Positions 33,890-41,153 of a DNA stretch of 64,000 nucleotides are shown one piece after another; the first letter of the stretch is position 1; each line of letters starts with the position of its first letter. Origin of the DNA: an uncultured Pseudoxanthomonas sp. (GTDB lineage: Bacteria; Pseudomonadota; Gammaproteobacteria; Xanthomonadales; Xanthomonadaceae). The notes under the pieces are model-generated. The model was given only the letters and a program-made list of their open reading frames with translations. It was not told the origin of the DNA and did no database searches. Location of the stretch: NCBI GenBank assembly GCA_946479745.1, contig CAMLGZ010000001.1, forward strand, positions 310,001 to 374,000, in the 5' to 3' direction. Position numbers and translations under genes: made by a program.

Positions 33890-34921
33890 CTAGAACGCCC
33901 GGCTGATGGTGAAACTGCCGAATACCGGCGCCTCCACCTGCCCTTCGAATTCGCGGCTGCGGTTATAGCGGGCCAGTGCGAACTTCCAGCGTCCCTTGGT
34001 GAGCGCGAAACCGTAGCCCACCTCGCCCACCAGCGCCTTCTTGTCCACACTGTGGCTGTCCTTGAAAGTGTTGCCGTCCAGGGTGATGTCGTACAGCACC
34101 CAGCGCGCATCGAAAGTCACGAACATGTGGATGCCGAACGGACCGCCCACCTGCCGGCTGCGCGTGGGCGCGGTGTTTTCGCCGGCCGGGCGCAACGGCG
34201 TGCTGCCGAAATCATCGGGAAGGTGGCGCCCGAAGCGCAATTCCGCACCCGCGTTGGCGTAGGTGGCCAGGTTGCCCAGGCTGCCGCCGTAGTGGGTAAT
34301 GGCGTCCCAACCCCAGACCCCGTTGTCGGGCGAGAAACGGCGCATGCGTTCGTGCACCAGGCGGAACACCGGTTCGTCACGGAGCTGGTTGTCCCAACCC
34401 TCGAACCGCGGGTCGCCCAGGATGCGGTGCACTTCGTTCTGCACCTGTTCGCCCAGCGCCGAAGGACCCACGATGCCGAACTGCAGCTGCGTGGTGCGCA
34501 GATGATCGCCATTGCGGGCGTTGTAGCCCAGGCCGACCAGCAAAGCCGCAGCATAGGGCCGATCCTCCACGATCAGGTCGCTGCGCGTGTAGTCCGTCGG
34601 GGTGAAAATTCCGTGGGCAAAGGTCACCACCATGTTCTGCTGCTCGAAACCTTCCGGCGTCAGGGCATCCAGATGACGGTTTATCCAACGCGCCAGACGC
34701 GGCAGGCAAGGATCGTCGGTGTAATCGACCAGATTGGGCGACACCAGGGTCAGCTGCACGCCATTGCTATAGCCCTGGTCCTGTTTGCCGAACAAGTCGT
34801 TGTCGATACGGAAATTGACCGTCGGCGGCAACTCGGTGCGTTTCTCGCATACCTCTGTATCGGCGGCCAGCGCGTTGCCGCAGGCGAGCGCAGCCAGGAA
34901 CAGCCATCCTGTTCTCAGCAT
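33890..34921 (-). CDS. LpxR-like lipid A 3'-O-deacylase (DUF2219), outer membrane
   Basis: 343 residues from [19 protein letters not shown], a good signal peptide; GGAAA precedes this ATG, while ATG 34933 four codons earlier lacks a ribosome site. The family motifs [34 protein letters not shown] and [14 protein letters not shown] are clear, and the end [10 protein letters not shown] is a typical terminal beta-strand with aromatic residue. It should form a beta-barrel that removes the 3'-linked acyl chains from lipid A. No other lipid A genes are nearby. Confidence 0.88.
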   Translation of the reverse strand: MLRTGWLFLAALACGNALAADTEVCEKRTELPPTVNFRIDNDLFGKQDQGYSNGVQLTLVSPNLVDYTDDPCLPRLARWINRHLDALTPEGFEQQNMVVTFAHGIFTPTDYTRSDLIVEDRPYAAALLVGLGYNARNGDHLRTTQLQFGIVGPSALGEQVQNEVHRILGDPRFEGWDNQLRDEPVFRLVHERMRRFSPDNGVWGWDAITHYGGSLGNLATYANAGAELRFGRHLPDDFGSTPLRPAGENTAPTRSRQVGGPFGIHMFVTFDARWVLYDITLDGNTFKDSHSVDKKALVGEVGYGFALTKGRWKFALARYNRSREFEGQVEAPVFGSFTISRAF

Positions 34922-34952
34922 CGTATTTTCCATGGGTTTTTTGGGGGTGCCG

Positions 34953-34964
34953 TCTACATGTAGA
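34953..34964. promoter_or_regulatory. Perfect 12-base palindrome TCTACATGTAGA upstream of lpxR-like gene
   Basis: The palindrome sits 20-32 bases before the lpxR-like start codon. It may be an operator or part of the promoter; the divergent AraC-family gene begins 140 bases away. Purely positional evidence. Confidence 0.3.
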
Positions 34965-35104
34965 TGCGTGCGTCTAAAAACAATGTGAAGAGCCTCGCTT
35001 TTTCCCGTTTTCGCATGCGGTATCGCAGGCTCTGCGACCTGGGTCACTCAAGGTAGCAGCGGCCGGTATCCTGGACTATCCTGCCGAAACCAAGGGAGAA
35101 ACCC

Positions 35105-35917
35105 GTGCAGTTCCTGTCGCTGGTCCCGCAAGCGCCGCTCAGCCACCTGATCGAGACGATCTGGGATTGGGAAGGTGCGTTCCAACCGCACCGCCTGGAA
35201 CGGGTGCTGCCGGTCGCCAATGCCGGGCTCATCATCAATCTGGCCGAGGATCAGACCCGCGTCTATGACGAGCAGTATCGCTGCACCCGCTTCAGCGGAT
35301 CGACGCTGGACGGTCCCCGTACCCGCAGCAACATCATCGACACCGAAGAGCAGATCGCAGTCATGGGCGTGGTGTTCCGCCCGGGTGGCGCGGCGGCGTT
35401 CTTCCGCGAAAGGATGGATCGGCTGGCCAACGACAGCGTCGATCTGCAGGACCTGGTCGGCAACGGCGCTGCGCTGCTCCGCGAGCGGTTGCTGGAAGCC
35501 GATGGCCCGCGCAGCCGGTTGTCGTTGCTCATGCGATGGCTGGAGAAACGCGCAGCGCCGGCTGCTCCGATCGATTCCGTCCGGCATGCGCTGGCCGTAC
35601 TCGATTCGGATCCCCGCATCGGCGCATTGACCACCGCTGCGCGCAGCCTCGGCTGGTCGCCGCGCCAACTTGGAGAACGCTTCCGTCAGCAGGTCGGCAT
35701 CACTCCCAAGCGCTATCTGCGCCTCAGGCGTTTCCATCGGGTCGTCGCGTTGACCGAAAACCGCGAACGCATCGACTGGGCCGCTATATCGCTGGATTGC
35801 GGCTATCACGACCAGGCCCACATGGGCCACGAATTCCGCGAATTCTCGGGGCTCAGTCCCGCCGCCTTCAGCCGCCAGCGCGGTGCCTTCGACCACCATA
35901 TCGCCTTGCCGTCGTAA
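35105..35917 (+). CDS. AraC-family transcriptional regulator
   Basis: 270 residues from a GTG with AGGGAG nine bases upstream. The N-terminal ~130 residues are a ligand or partner domain (LVPQAPLSHLIETIWDWEGA, GVVFRPGGAAAFF). The C-terminal pair of helix-turn-helix motifs is visible in LTTAARSLGWSPRQLGERFR and IDWAAISLDCGYHDQAHMGH. It is the first of three same-strand genes, with the VOC protein 73 bases downstream, suggesting that it controls them. Confidence 0.92.
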   Translation: MQFLSLVPQAPLSHLIETIWDWEGAFQPHRLERVLPVANAGLIINLAEDQTRVYDEQYRCTRFSGSTLDGPRTRSNIIDTEEQIAVMGVVFRPGGAAAFFRERMDRLANDSVDLQDLVGNGAALLRERLLEADGPRSRLSLLMRWLEKRAAPAAPIDSVRHALAVLDSDPRIGALTTAARSLGWSPRQLGERFRQQVGITPKRYLRLRRFHRVVALTENRERIDWAAISLDCGYHDQAHMGHEFREFSGLSPAAFSRQRGAFDHHIALPS

Positions 35918-35990
35918 CCGCGGAAATCTACAAGACCCGCGCCGCAGGACGATCCAGGATGCGCGCACACCCATGTCAGGAACCATTCCG

Positions 35991-36419
35991 ATGCAACTCG
36001 CCGCCGATACCACCAGCACCATCATTCCCTGCCTGCGCTACCGGGACGCCCATGCCGCCATCGACTGGCTATGCAAAGCATTCGGTTTCCGCAAGCATGC
36101 CGTCTACGCTGATGGCGATGTCGTGCACCACGCGCAACTGGTCTTCGGCAACGGCATGGTCATGCTGGGCTCCGCCGACAACCGGAGCGAATGGGGAAAG
36201 CAGATAGCGCAACCGCACGAGATCGGCCTGCGCGAAACCCAGAGCCCCTGCGTGATCGTCACCGATGCCGATGCGCACTACGCGCAGGCCAAGGCCGCCG
36301 GCGCGGCCATCGTCATGGAGATCGCCGACCAGGCTTACGGCGGGCGCGGTTATTCTTGCCGCGATCCGGAAGGACATCTCTGGTGGTTCGGCAGCTACGA
36401 CCCCTGGAAGGCAGAATGA
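35991..36419 (+). CDS. VOC-superfamily (glyoxalase/bleomycin resistance-like) protein
   Basis: 142 residues from ATG 35991, chosen because AGGAA lies eight bases upstream; ATG 35973 is an alternative. Two beta-alpha-beta-beta-beta halves: TIIPCLRYRDAHAAIDWLCK through QLVFGNGMVMLGSAD, and SPCVIVTDADAHYAQAKAAG through SCRDPEGHLWWFG. The PhnB-like pattern lacks a clear full metal triad. Function unknown. Its stop overlaps the start of the DUF72 gene (ATGA). Confidence 0.9.
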   Translation: MQLAADTTSTIIPCLRYRDAHAAIDWLCKAFGFRKHAVYADGDVVHHAQLVFGNGMVMLGSADNRSEWGKQIAQPHEIGLRETQSPCVIVTDADAHYAQAKAAGAAIVMEIADQAYGGRGYSCRDPEGHLWWFGSYDPWKAE

Positions 36420-37282
36420 GTCCACGTAAAGAAAAACCCACGGCCGATCTTTTTTCTTCTCCGACGCCGCCGATGCCGTTGCGAATCCGCGTCGGCATCG
36501 GCGGCTGGACTTATGCGCCATGGCGCGGCGGCATGTTCTATCCGGTGGGACTGGTGCAGCGGCGCGAGCTGGAATACGCCAGCAGGCAGCTCACTTCCAT
36601 CGAGGTCAACGGCACTTATTACGGGGTGCAGAAACCGGCCACCTACGCAAAATGGCGCGACGAAACACCGGAAGGTTTCGTGTTCTCGGCCAAGGCGCCG
36701 CAGCGGATCATGGAATCGAAGGTGCTGTCGAAGACCGGCCACCAGATCGAGGACTTCGTCGGCGGAATCGTCGAGCTGAGCGACAAACTGGGGCCGCTGG
36801 TCTGGCAGTTCGACAAAGGCAAGCGCATCGACGCCGCTGAATTTCAGGCATTCGTCGGGTTGCTGCCCGCCGAGCACGCGGGACGCAAGCTGCGGCATGT
36901 ACTGGACGTGCGCGATCCGGCGTTCGTGGACAAGGATTATCTGGCGCTGGCGCGCGAACACGGCATGGCCACGGTATTCACCGATTCGGAAGAGCATCCG
37001 TCTTTCGCCGATCTGACTGCCGATTTCGTGTATGCGCGGCTGATGCGTTCGCAGGCTGGCGTCGAGACCGGTTACCCCGGCGTCGAGTTGGACCGGTGGG
37101 CCGAACGCGCCATGCGCTGGTCACAAGGCGAAGATCCCGCGGATCTTCCGCATATAGAAGCCGGTGTCGCGGCGAAGCGCCCGCGAGAGGTCTTTCTCTA
37201 TTTCATCAGCAGCGCCAAGGAGCGCAACCCAGCCGCGGCGATGGCTTTGCTCGAACGCATGGGTGCAATCGCCTCGCGATAA
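36416..37282 (+). CDS. DUF72-family TIM-barrel protein
   Basis: 288 residues. After a polar leader come RVGIGGWTYAPWRGGMFYP, then LTSIEVNGTYYGVQKPATYA and FVFSAKAPQRI, the core of the DUF72/YecE family, and KLRHVLDVRDPAF. The family adopts a TIM barrel with no established activity. Coupled to the VOC gene through ATGA. A cluster of three inverted-repeat copies lies just after its stop. Confidence 0.9.
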   Translation: MSPRKEKPTADLFSSPTPPMPLRIRVGIGGWTYAPWRGGMFYPVGLVQRRELEYASRQLTSIEVNGTYYGVQKPATYAKWRDETPEGFVFSAKAPQRIMESKVLSKTGHQIEDFVGGIVELSDKLGPLVWQFDKGKRIDAAEFQAFVGLLPAEHAGRKLRHVLDVRDPAFVDKDYLALAREHGMATVFTDSEEHPSFADLTADFVYARLMRSQAGVETGYPGVELDRWAERAMRWSQGEDPADLPHIEAGVAAKRPREVFLYFISSAKERNPAAAMALLERMGAIASR

Positions 37283-37286
37283 CTAA

Positions 37287-37442
37287 TTCCGTTCGTGGTG
37301 ATCCTGCCGGACCGCTCCTGGATAAACCCACAGAACCGTCCGTGGTGAGCCTGTCGAACCACGCTTTTCGCGATGAAGCGACATATCGCGAGCGCAAGCT
37401 TGTGGCAAAAGGCGTGGTTCGACAGGCTCACCACGAACGGAA
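37287..37442. repeat. Three copies of CCGTTCGTGGTGAGCCTGTC-type repeat
   Basis: Copy 1 (37287-37313, degenerate) and copy 2 (37336-37372: CCGTCCGTGGTGAGCCTGTC, then GAACCACG) point right. Copy 3 (37413-37442: CGTGGTTCGACAGGCTCACC, then ACGAACGGAA) is inverted and pairs best with copy 2. Head-to-head pairing resembles REP/BIME elements. Confidence 0.85.
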
Positions 37443-37523
37443 TTCAGTATTGCTTGCACGTCCGCAGTCCTGGCTGAACTTCTTCTGCAATTCGACAGAG
37501 CCGAAATGCGCTGAATTATCCGG

Positions 37524-37913
37524 TCATTTAGATTTTTCCGCCGCTTTCTTCGCTGCCTTCTTCGCCGCTTTCTTCACAGGCTTCTTCTCGGAATTCTTCC
37601 GCACCGCAGCCTCATAAGCCATTCTCGCCCAAGGACGCATCGCCTGCGAAGACTCCATCGCCTCTGCGGGCGGCAACCAGTAGCTCATCGTTATCGGCTT
37701 GCCTTTGCCTTGATACACGAAAGGATGCCCGCCCGCCTGTTCGAAGGCTCCGACAGTAGCCGCATCGGTCTTGAGAAAGAGCTCATCGCCAATCACCAGG
37801 CCGATGATCAGCCCATCGTGGTAAAGACCCTGCCCGCCGAACATCTTGCGCAGCACGACAGGCCCCAGTTCGGAAAACAGATCGCGCAGATAGCTGGTGA
37901 AAGATTCGCTCAT
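37524..37913 (-). CDS. TfoX N-terminal domain protein with Lys-rich tail
   Basis: 129 residues. Residues about 1-100 form the TfoX-N fold (SYLRDLFSELGPVVLRKMFG, GQGLYHDGLIIGLVIGDELF, FVYQGKGKPITMSYW). The C-terminal TfoX helix-hairpin domain is absent, so it is not a full competence regulator. The tail (PVKKAAKKAAKKAAEKSK) resembles histone-H1-like basic tails and may bind nucleic acid. Monocistronic. Confidence 0.9.
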   Translation of the reverse strand: MSESFTSYLRDLFSELGPVVLRKMFGGQGLYHDGLIIGLVIGDELFLKTDAATVGAFEQAGGHPFVYQGKGKPITMSYWLPPAEAMESSQAMRPWARMAYEAAVRKNSEKKPVKKAAKKAAKKAAEKSK

Positions 37914-37970
37914 GGCCGCATCCGTGTAGTTCTATCGCCAGCGCATGCCGGCATCGGCGACAATAATGGC

Positions 37971-38918
37971 ATGCCCCTATCGCCTACCGCCAAAGCCCAG
38001 CTGCAGATCCATTTCTGCGTGTTGCTGTGGGGCTTCACCGCCATCCTGGGAAAGATGATCACCCTGCCCGCATTGCCGATGGTGTGGTGGCGGATGCTGC
38101 TGGTGGTGGTCGCTCTGGCCGTATTGCCGACAGTGTGGCGCGGGCTTCGGGCCATGCCGCTGCGCACTCTGCTGGCGTATTCGGGCATCGGCGCGCTGGT
38201 CGCGTTGCATTGGCTGACCTTCTACGGGGCGGTAAAGCTGGCCAATGCTTCGGTGGCTGCAACGTGCATCGCGCTGGCACCCGTCTTCACCTCGGTGATC
38301 GAGCCCTGGCTGACGCGCAAGCCTTTTTCCTTGCGGGAACTCGCCTTCGGCCTGGCCGTGCTGCCCGGTGTTGCGCTGGTGGTAGGCGGCGTACCCGACG
38401 GCATGCGCATAGGCGTTGCCGTGGGAGCGGTATCGGCGTTGCTGGTGGCGATCTTCGGTTCGCTCAACAAGCGCATGGTCGACGGGGGCGATCCGTTGAC
38501 CATCACCGGCGTGGAGCTGGGCGCGGGCACGCTGTTGTTGACCCTGCTCGCGCCGTTGATGCCGATGCTGTTTCCCGCCTTTGCCGGCGACCTGCTGATC
38601 ATTCCCAGTCTGCATGACGGTTTGTTGCTATTGGCGCTATCGCTGACCTGCACGTTGCTGCCCTTCGCCTTGTCGCTGATCGCTCTGCGTCACCTGAGCG
38701 CATATGCGGTGCAACTGGTCACCAACCTGGAGCCGGTGTACGCCATTCTCCTGGCCATCGTACTGCTGGGCGAACAGCGCGAACTCACGCCGCTGTTCTA
38801 CCTCGGCGTGGCGATCATTCTGGGAGCGGTATTCTTGCATCCCCTGCTCAACCGCAGCAAGCGCGTCGAACATCCGGAAGTGCTGGGCGTCTCGGAAGCC
38901 AAGGGCATCGTCGAGTAA
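37971..38918 (+). CDS. EamA/DMT-family exporter
   Basis: 315 residues from ATG 37971. Ten helices in two EamA halves: LQIHFCVLLWGFTAILGKMI opens the first and AVQLVTNLEPVYAILLAIVL closes the second, with the LEP motif and LLGEQREL. This is the third EamA transporter of the window and not closely similar to the other two. Convergent with rluF; substrate unknown. Confidence 0.92.
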   Translation: MPLSPTAKAQLQIHFCVLLWGFTAILGKMITLPALPMVWWRMLLVVVALAVLPTVWRGLRAMPLRTLLAYSGIGALVALHWLTFYGAVKLANASVAATCIALAPVFTSVIEPWLTRKPFSLRELAFGLAVLPGVALVVGGVPDGMRIGVAVGAVSALLVAIFGSLNKRMVDGGDPLTITGVELGAGTLLLTLLAPLMPMLFPAFAGDLLIIPSLHDGLLLLALSLTCTLLPFALSLIALRHLSAYAVQLVTNLEPVYAILLAIVLLGEQRELTPLFYLGVAIILGAVFLHPLLNRSKRVEHPEVLGVSEAKGIVE

Positions 38919-38925
38919 TCGCCTC

Positions 38926-39648
38926 TCACCACTCGGTGCGTTGGGGCAACAGCCCCCGCAACTCGATCTCGGTCAGGTTGCGCCATTGTCCGGGCTTCAA
39001 GGCTCCCAGCTTGAGATTGTCGATGCGCACCCGCCGCAGTTGCTTGACCCGGTAGTCGAATGCCGCGGACATCAGGCGGATCTGCCGGTTCAGACCCTGG
39101 GTCAGCACGATACGGAAACCGAATTTGGCGAGCTTGGCGGTCTTGCACGGCAGCGTGGTCTGGTTGTGCACTCGTACGCCGCGCGCCATCCCGCGCAGGA
39201 ATTCGTCGGTGACCGGCTTGTTCACCGCCACGTGGTATTCCTTCTCGTGTTTGTTCTCGGCGCGCAGGATCTCGTTGACGATGTCGCCATTGCTGGTCAG
39301 CAGGATCAGGCCTTCGGACTCCTTGTCCAGACGCCCGATCGGGAAAATGCGTTCCTGGTGGTCGATGAAATCGATGATGTTGCCTTCCACCGCCTGCTCG
39401 GTGGTGCAGGTGATGCCCACCGGCTTGTTCAGCATGATGTACACATGCTTGCGGCCGCCGGCTTTCTTCTGGCGCGCGCGCAATTCCTGTCCGTCTACCT
39501 TGACCTCATCGCCCTCGCCCACCACCGCGCCCATGCCGGCAGGCATGCCGTTGACGGTGACGCGGCGGTCGGCGATCAGGCGGTCGGCTTCGCGACGCGA
39601 GCAGAAGCCGGTCTCGGCGATGTGTTTGTTGAGGCGGGTGGTGGTCAT
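38926..39648 (-). CDS. rluF: 23S rRNA pseudouridine synthase, RluF/RsuA family
   Basis: 240 residues. An S4 RNA-binding domain (LNKHIAETGFCSRREADRLI) is followed by the RsuA-type catalytic domain with the catalytic Asp in PIGRLDKESEGLILLTSNGD, KEYHVAVNKPV, and VLTQGLNRQIRLMSAAFDYR, the last being typical of RluF, which modifies U2604 and, weakly, U2605. Acts on ribosomal RNA in the cytoplasm. Assignment to RluF rather than RluB/RluE rests on NKPVGITCTTE and the QGLNRQIR motif. Confidence 0.9.
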   Translation of the reverse strand: MTTTRLNKHIAETGFCSRREADRLIADRRVTVNGMPAGMGAVVGEGDEVKVDGQELRARQKKAGGRKHVYIMLNKPVGITCTTEQAVEGNIIDFIDHQERIFPIGRLDKESEGLILLTSNGDIVNEILRAENKHEKEYHVAVNKPVTDEFLRGMARGVRVHNQTTLPCKTAKLAKFGFRIVLTQGLNRQIRLMSAAFDYRVKQLRRVRIDNLKLGALKPGQWRNLTEIELRGLLPQRTEW

Positions 39649-39696
39649 GGCGCCATTATCCGGGATAAATCCCGAGGCGCGGCCCGCAAATGCCGA

Positions 39697-40011
39697 TCAG
39701 GACGCCGCTTTCTTCGCTTTCTTGCTTTCGCGCTTGATCGGGCCGGCGACCGGGCAGATTTCGAAGGCGAACTGGGTGAGCGTGTTGACCAGACTATCCG
39801 GGATCAGTTTGTAGATCACGAACTGGCCGCGACGCTCTCCGGCGATCAGCCCCGCGTTCTCCAGCACCGCCAGATGACGCGAGATGGCCGGCGCGCTCAT
39901 GTCGAAGCGCGCGGCGATATCGCCCGCGGGCAATTCCTGCTCGGAGAGATAGGCCAGTATCTGGCGCCTTGGCATGGAGGCCAGGGCTTCGAAGATCTTG
40001 TCGGTGCTCAT
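39697..40011 (-). CDS. ArsR-family winged-helix repressor
   Basis: 104 residues with helix-turn-helix in ASMPRRQILAYLSEQELPAG and DMSAPAISRHLAVLENAGLI, wing GERRGQFVIYKL, and a basic tail. It lacks the Cys pair of metal-sensing ArsR proteins, so it may respond to another signal. It is the last gene of a three-gene operon with two membrane proteins, four bases overlapping the second. The perfect palindrome at 41048-41071, upstream of the first gene, is the obvious operator candidate. Confidence 0.92.
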   Translation of the reverse strand: MSTDKIFEALASMPRRQILAYLSEQELPAGDIAARFDMSAPAISRHLAVLENAGLIAGERRGQFVIYKLIPDSLVNTLTQFAFEICPVAGPIKRESKKAKKAAS

Positions 40012-40583
40012 TTCACTTGGTCAGGAGTAGGCGTTCTCGATCCATTGCCCGATAAGCCGCCAACCGGTTCAGGCCGACGGTTGAAGTATACCCAGACGTA
40101 CCAGAACGTCGCCGCACTGATCGCTCCCAACACACCGACTACCGCTACTCCCTCAAGATAGCTGAGCCATCCGTACAGCGTCGGCACGCCGTCCTTCACC
40201 ATATCGACGAACTGGCCGTGCCAGCTTGTCGAAAAGGAGGATCGGGAGCCAGTATCCAGAGGCCATCCCAGGATGGCCAAAGGCAAGCCACCGGTAACGA
40301 AGCCCGCCGCCAGCAAGGTGGTTATCCGTTCCTTGCCCAGGAACCTGAGCAGGAAAAACGCCGGCAGCCCCAATGCCACTACCCAGACCAGGGAGACCAG
40401 CAGGGAGATATAAAACAAAAGCAAACCTCCCTGGAACTCGGCAATCGCCAATGCGAACCCTACGAAAATGATGGGCATCACCAAGGCAGAAGCGACAGTG
40501 GCGGCAACGACTGCCAACCATCCGCGTCCAGTCAGGGTAGAACCCTGTCCGCCTCGGCGGACAGGGGACTCGCTGGGTTTCAT
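40008..40583 (-). CDS. Four-helix membrane protein in ArsR operon
   Basis: 191 residues. Helices at about 21-46, 52-80, 88-106 and 135-165, with a soluble loop (PLDTGSRSSFSTSWHGQFVD) between the last two and a polar C-terminus. No recognised family. The stop overlaps the ArsR start (ATGA); it begins 13 bases after the preceding membrane gene. Confidence 0.85.
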   Translation of the reverse strand: MKPSESPVRRGGQGSTLTGRGWLAVVAATVASALVMPIIFVGFALAIAEFQGGLLLFYISLLVSLVWVVALGLPAFFLLRFLGKERITTLLAAGFVTGGLPLAILGWPLDTGSRSSFSTSWHGQFVDMVKDGVPTLYGWLSYLEGVAVVGVLGAISAATFWYVWVYFNRRPEPVGGLSGNGSRTPTPDQVK

Positions 40584-40596
40584 CGCACCGTCCCGA

Positions 40597-41013
40597 TCAA
40601 CGAAGCGACTGCGGAATCGGCGGAATGCTCAGCGCAACCTCGGCCTGCACAGCGCGGTTGTCCGCCGCCCAAGCCGCGACCGTACGGCCATAGCGCGCGA
40701 TCATCATCATGTTGAAGAAGTGCATCGCACCCAGCACCAGCACCGACAATCCGACCTTGCTGCCGACGTAGGGAATCATCGACACCACCGCCTTCTGCAC
40801 ATCCCAGCCGTCCAGCCGCAGGGCGATGAAACCTATGTTGATCAGGTAGAACCCCACCACCAGCAGATGGTTGGTGGACTTGGCCAGCACCTCGTTCTGT
40901 CCGAAGCACATCACCAGGAAAACTTCTCCGTTCCTGGACAGCGTGCGCGCCACCCAGATCGTCATGGCGATGGAAATGCCCAGGTACAGCAGATAGCTCA
41001 GTTGCAGCGACAT
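40597..41013 (-). CDS. Small membrane protein, first gene of ArsR operon
   Basis: 138 residues with three to four helices (LSYLLYLGISIAMTIWVART, LLVVGFYLINIGFIALRL, GLSVLVLGAMHFFNMMMIAR). The Asn/His residues in TNHLLVVGFYLINIGFI and MHFFNMMMIARY are conserved-looking but unassigned. An AT-rich promoter region and a 24-base palindrome lie directly upstream. Confidence 0.85.
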   Translation of the reverse strand: MSLQLSYLLYLGISIAMTIWVARTLSRNGEVFLVMCFGQNEVLAKSTNHLLVVGFYLINIGFIALRLDGWDVQKAVVSMIPYVGSKVGLSVLVLGAMHFFNMMMIARYGRTVAAWAADNRAVQAEVALSIPPIPQSLR

Positions 41014-41047
41014 TGCCCTACTCCTTCAGTCAAGATAAGTAATATGC

Positions 41048-41071
41048 TTATTTAACTAATATCTTAAATAA
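41048..41071. promoter_or_regulatory. Perfect palindrome TTATTTAA-N8-TTAAATAA, candidate ArsR operator
   Basis: An exact eight-base inverted repeat spaced by CTAATATC lies 35-58 bases upstream of the first gene of the ArsR operon, in a strikingly AT-rich patch of otherwise GC-rich DNA. Size, symmetry and location fit ArsR-type dimers that occlude the promoter. No other 8-base perfect palindrome of this spacing was noticed nearby. Confidence 0.55.
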
Positions 41072-41153
41072 AGGAACTGCACAGTCAAGCCTTGTACGGC
41101 CGGCTCCGACGAACGGTAAAGGCGGTTCGGCCAGACCCTCTGGCCGAACCCGA

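Noticed and set aside
37287..37442. CRISPR array
   Set aside because: Only three copies, two in inverted orientation and imperfect; spacers unequal. This is a palindromic intergenic repeat.
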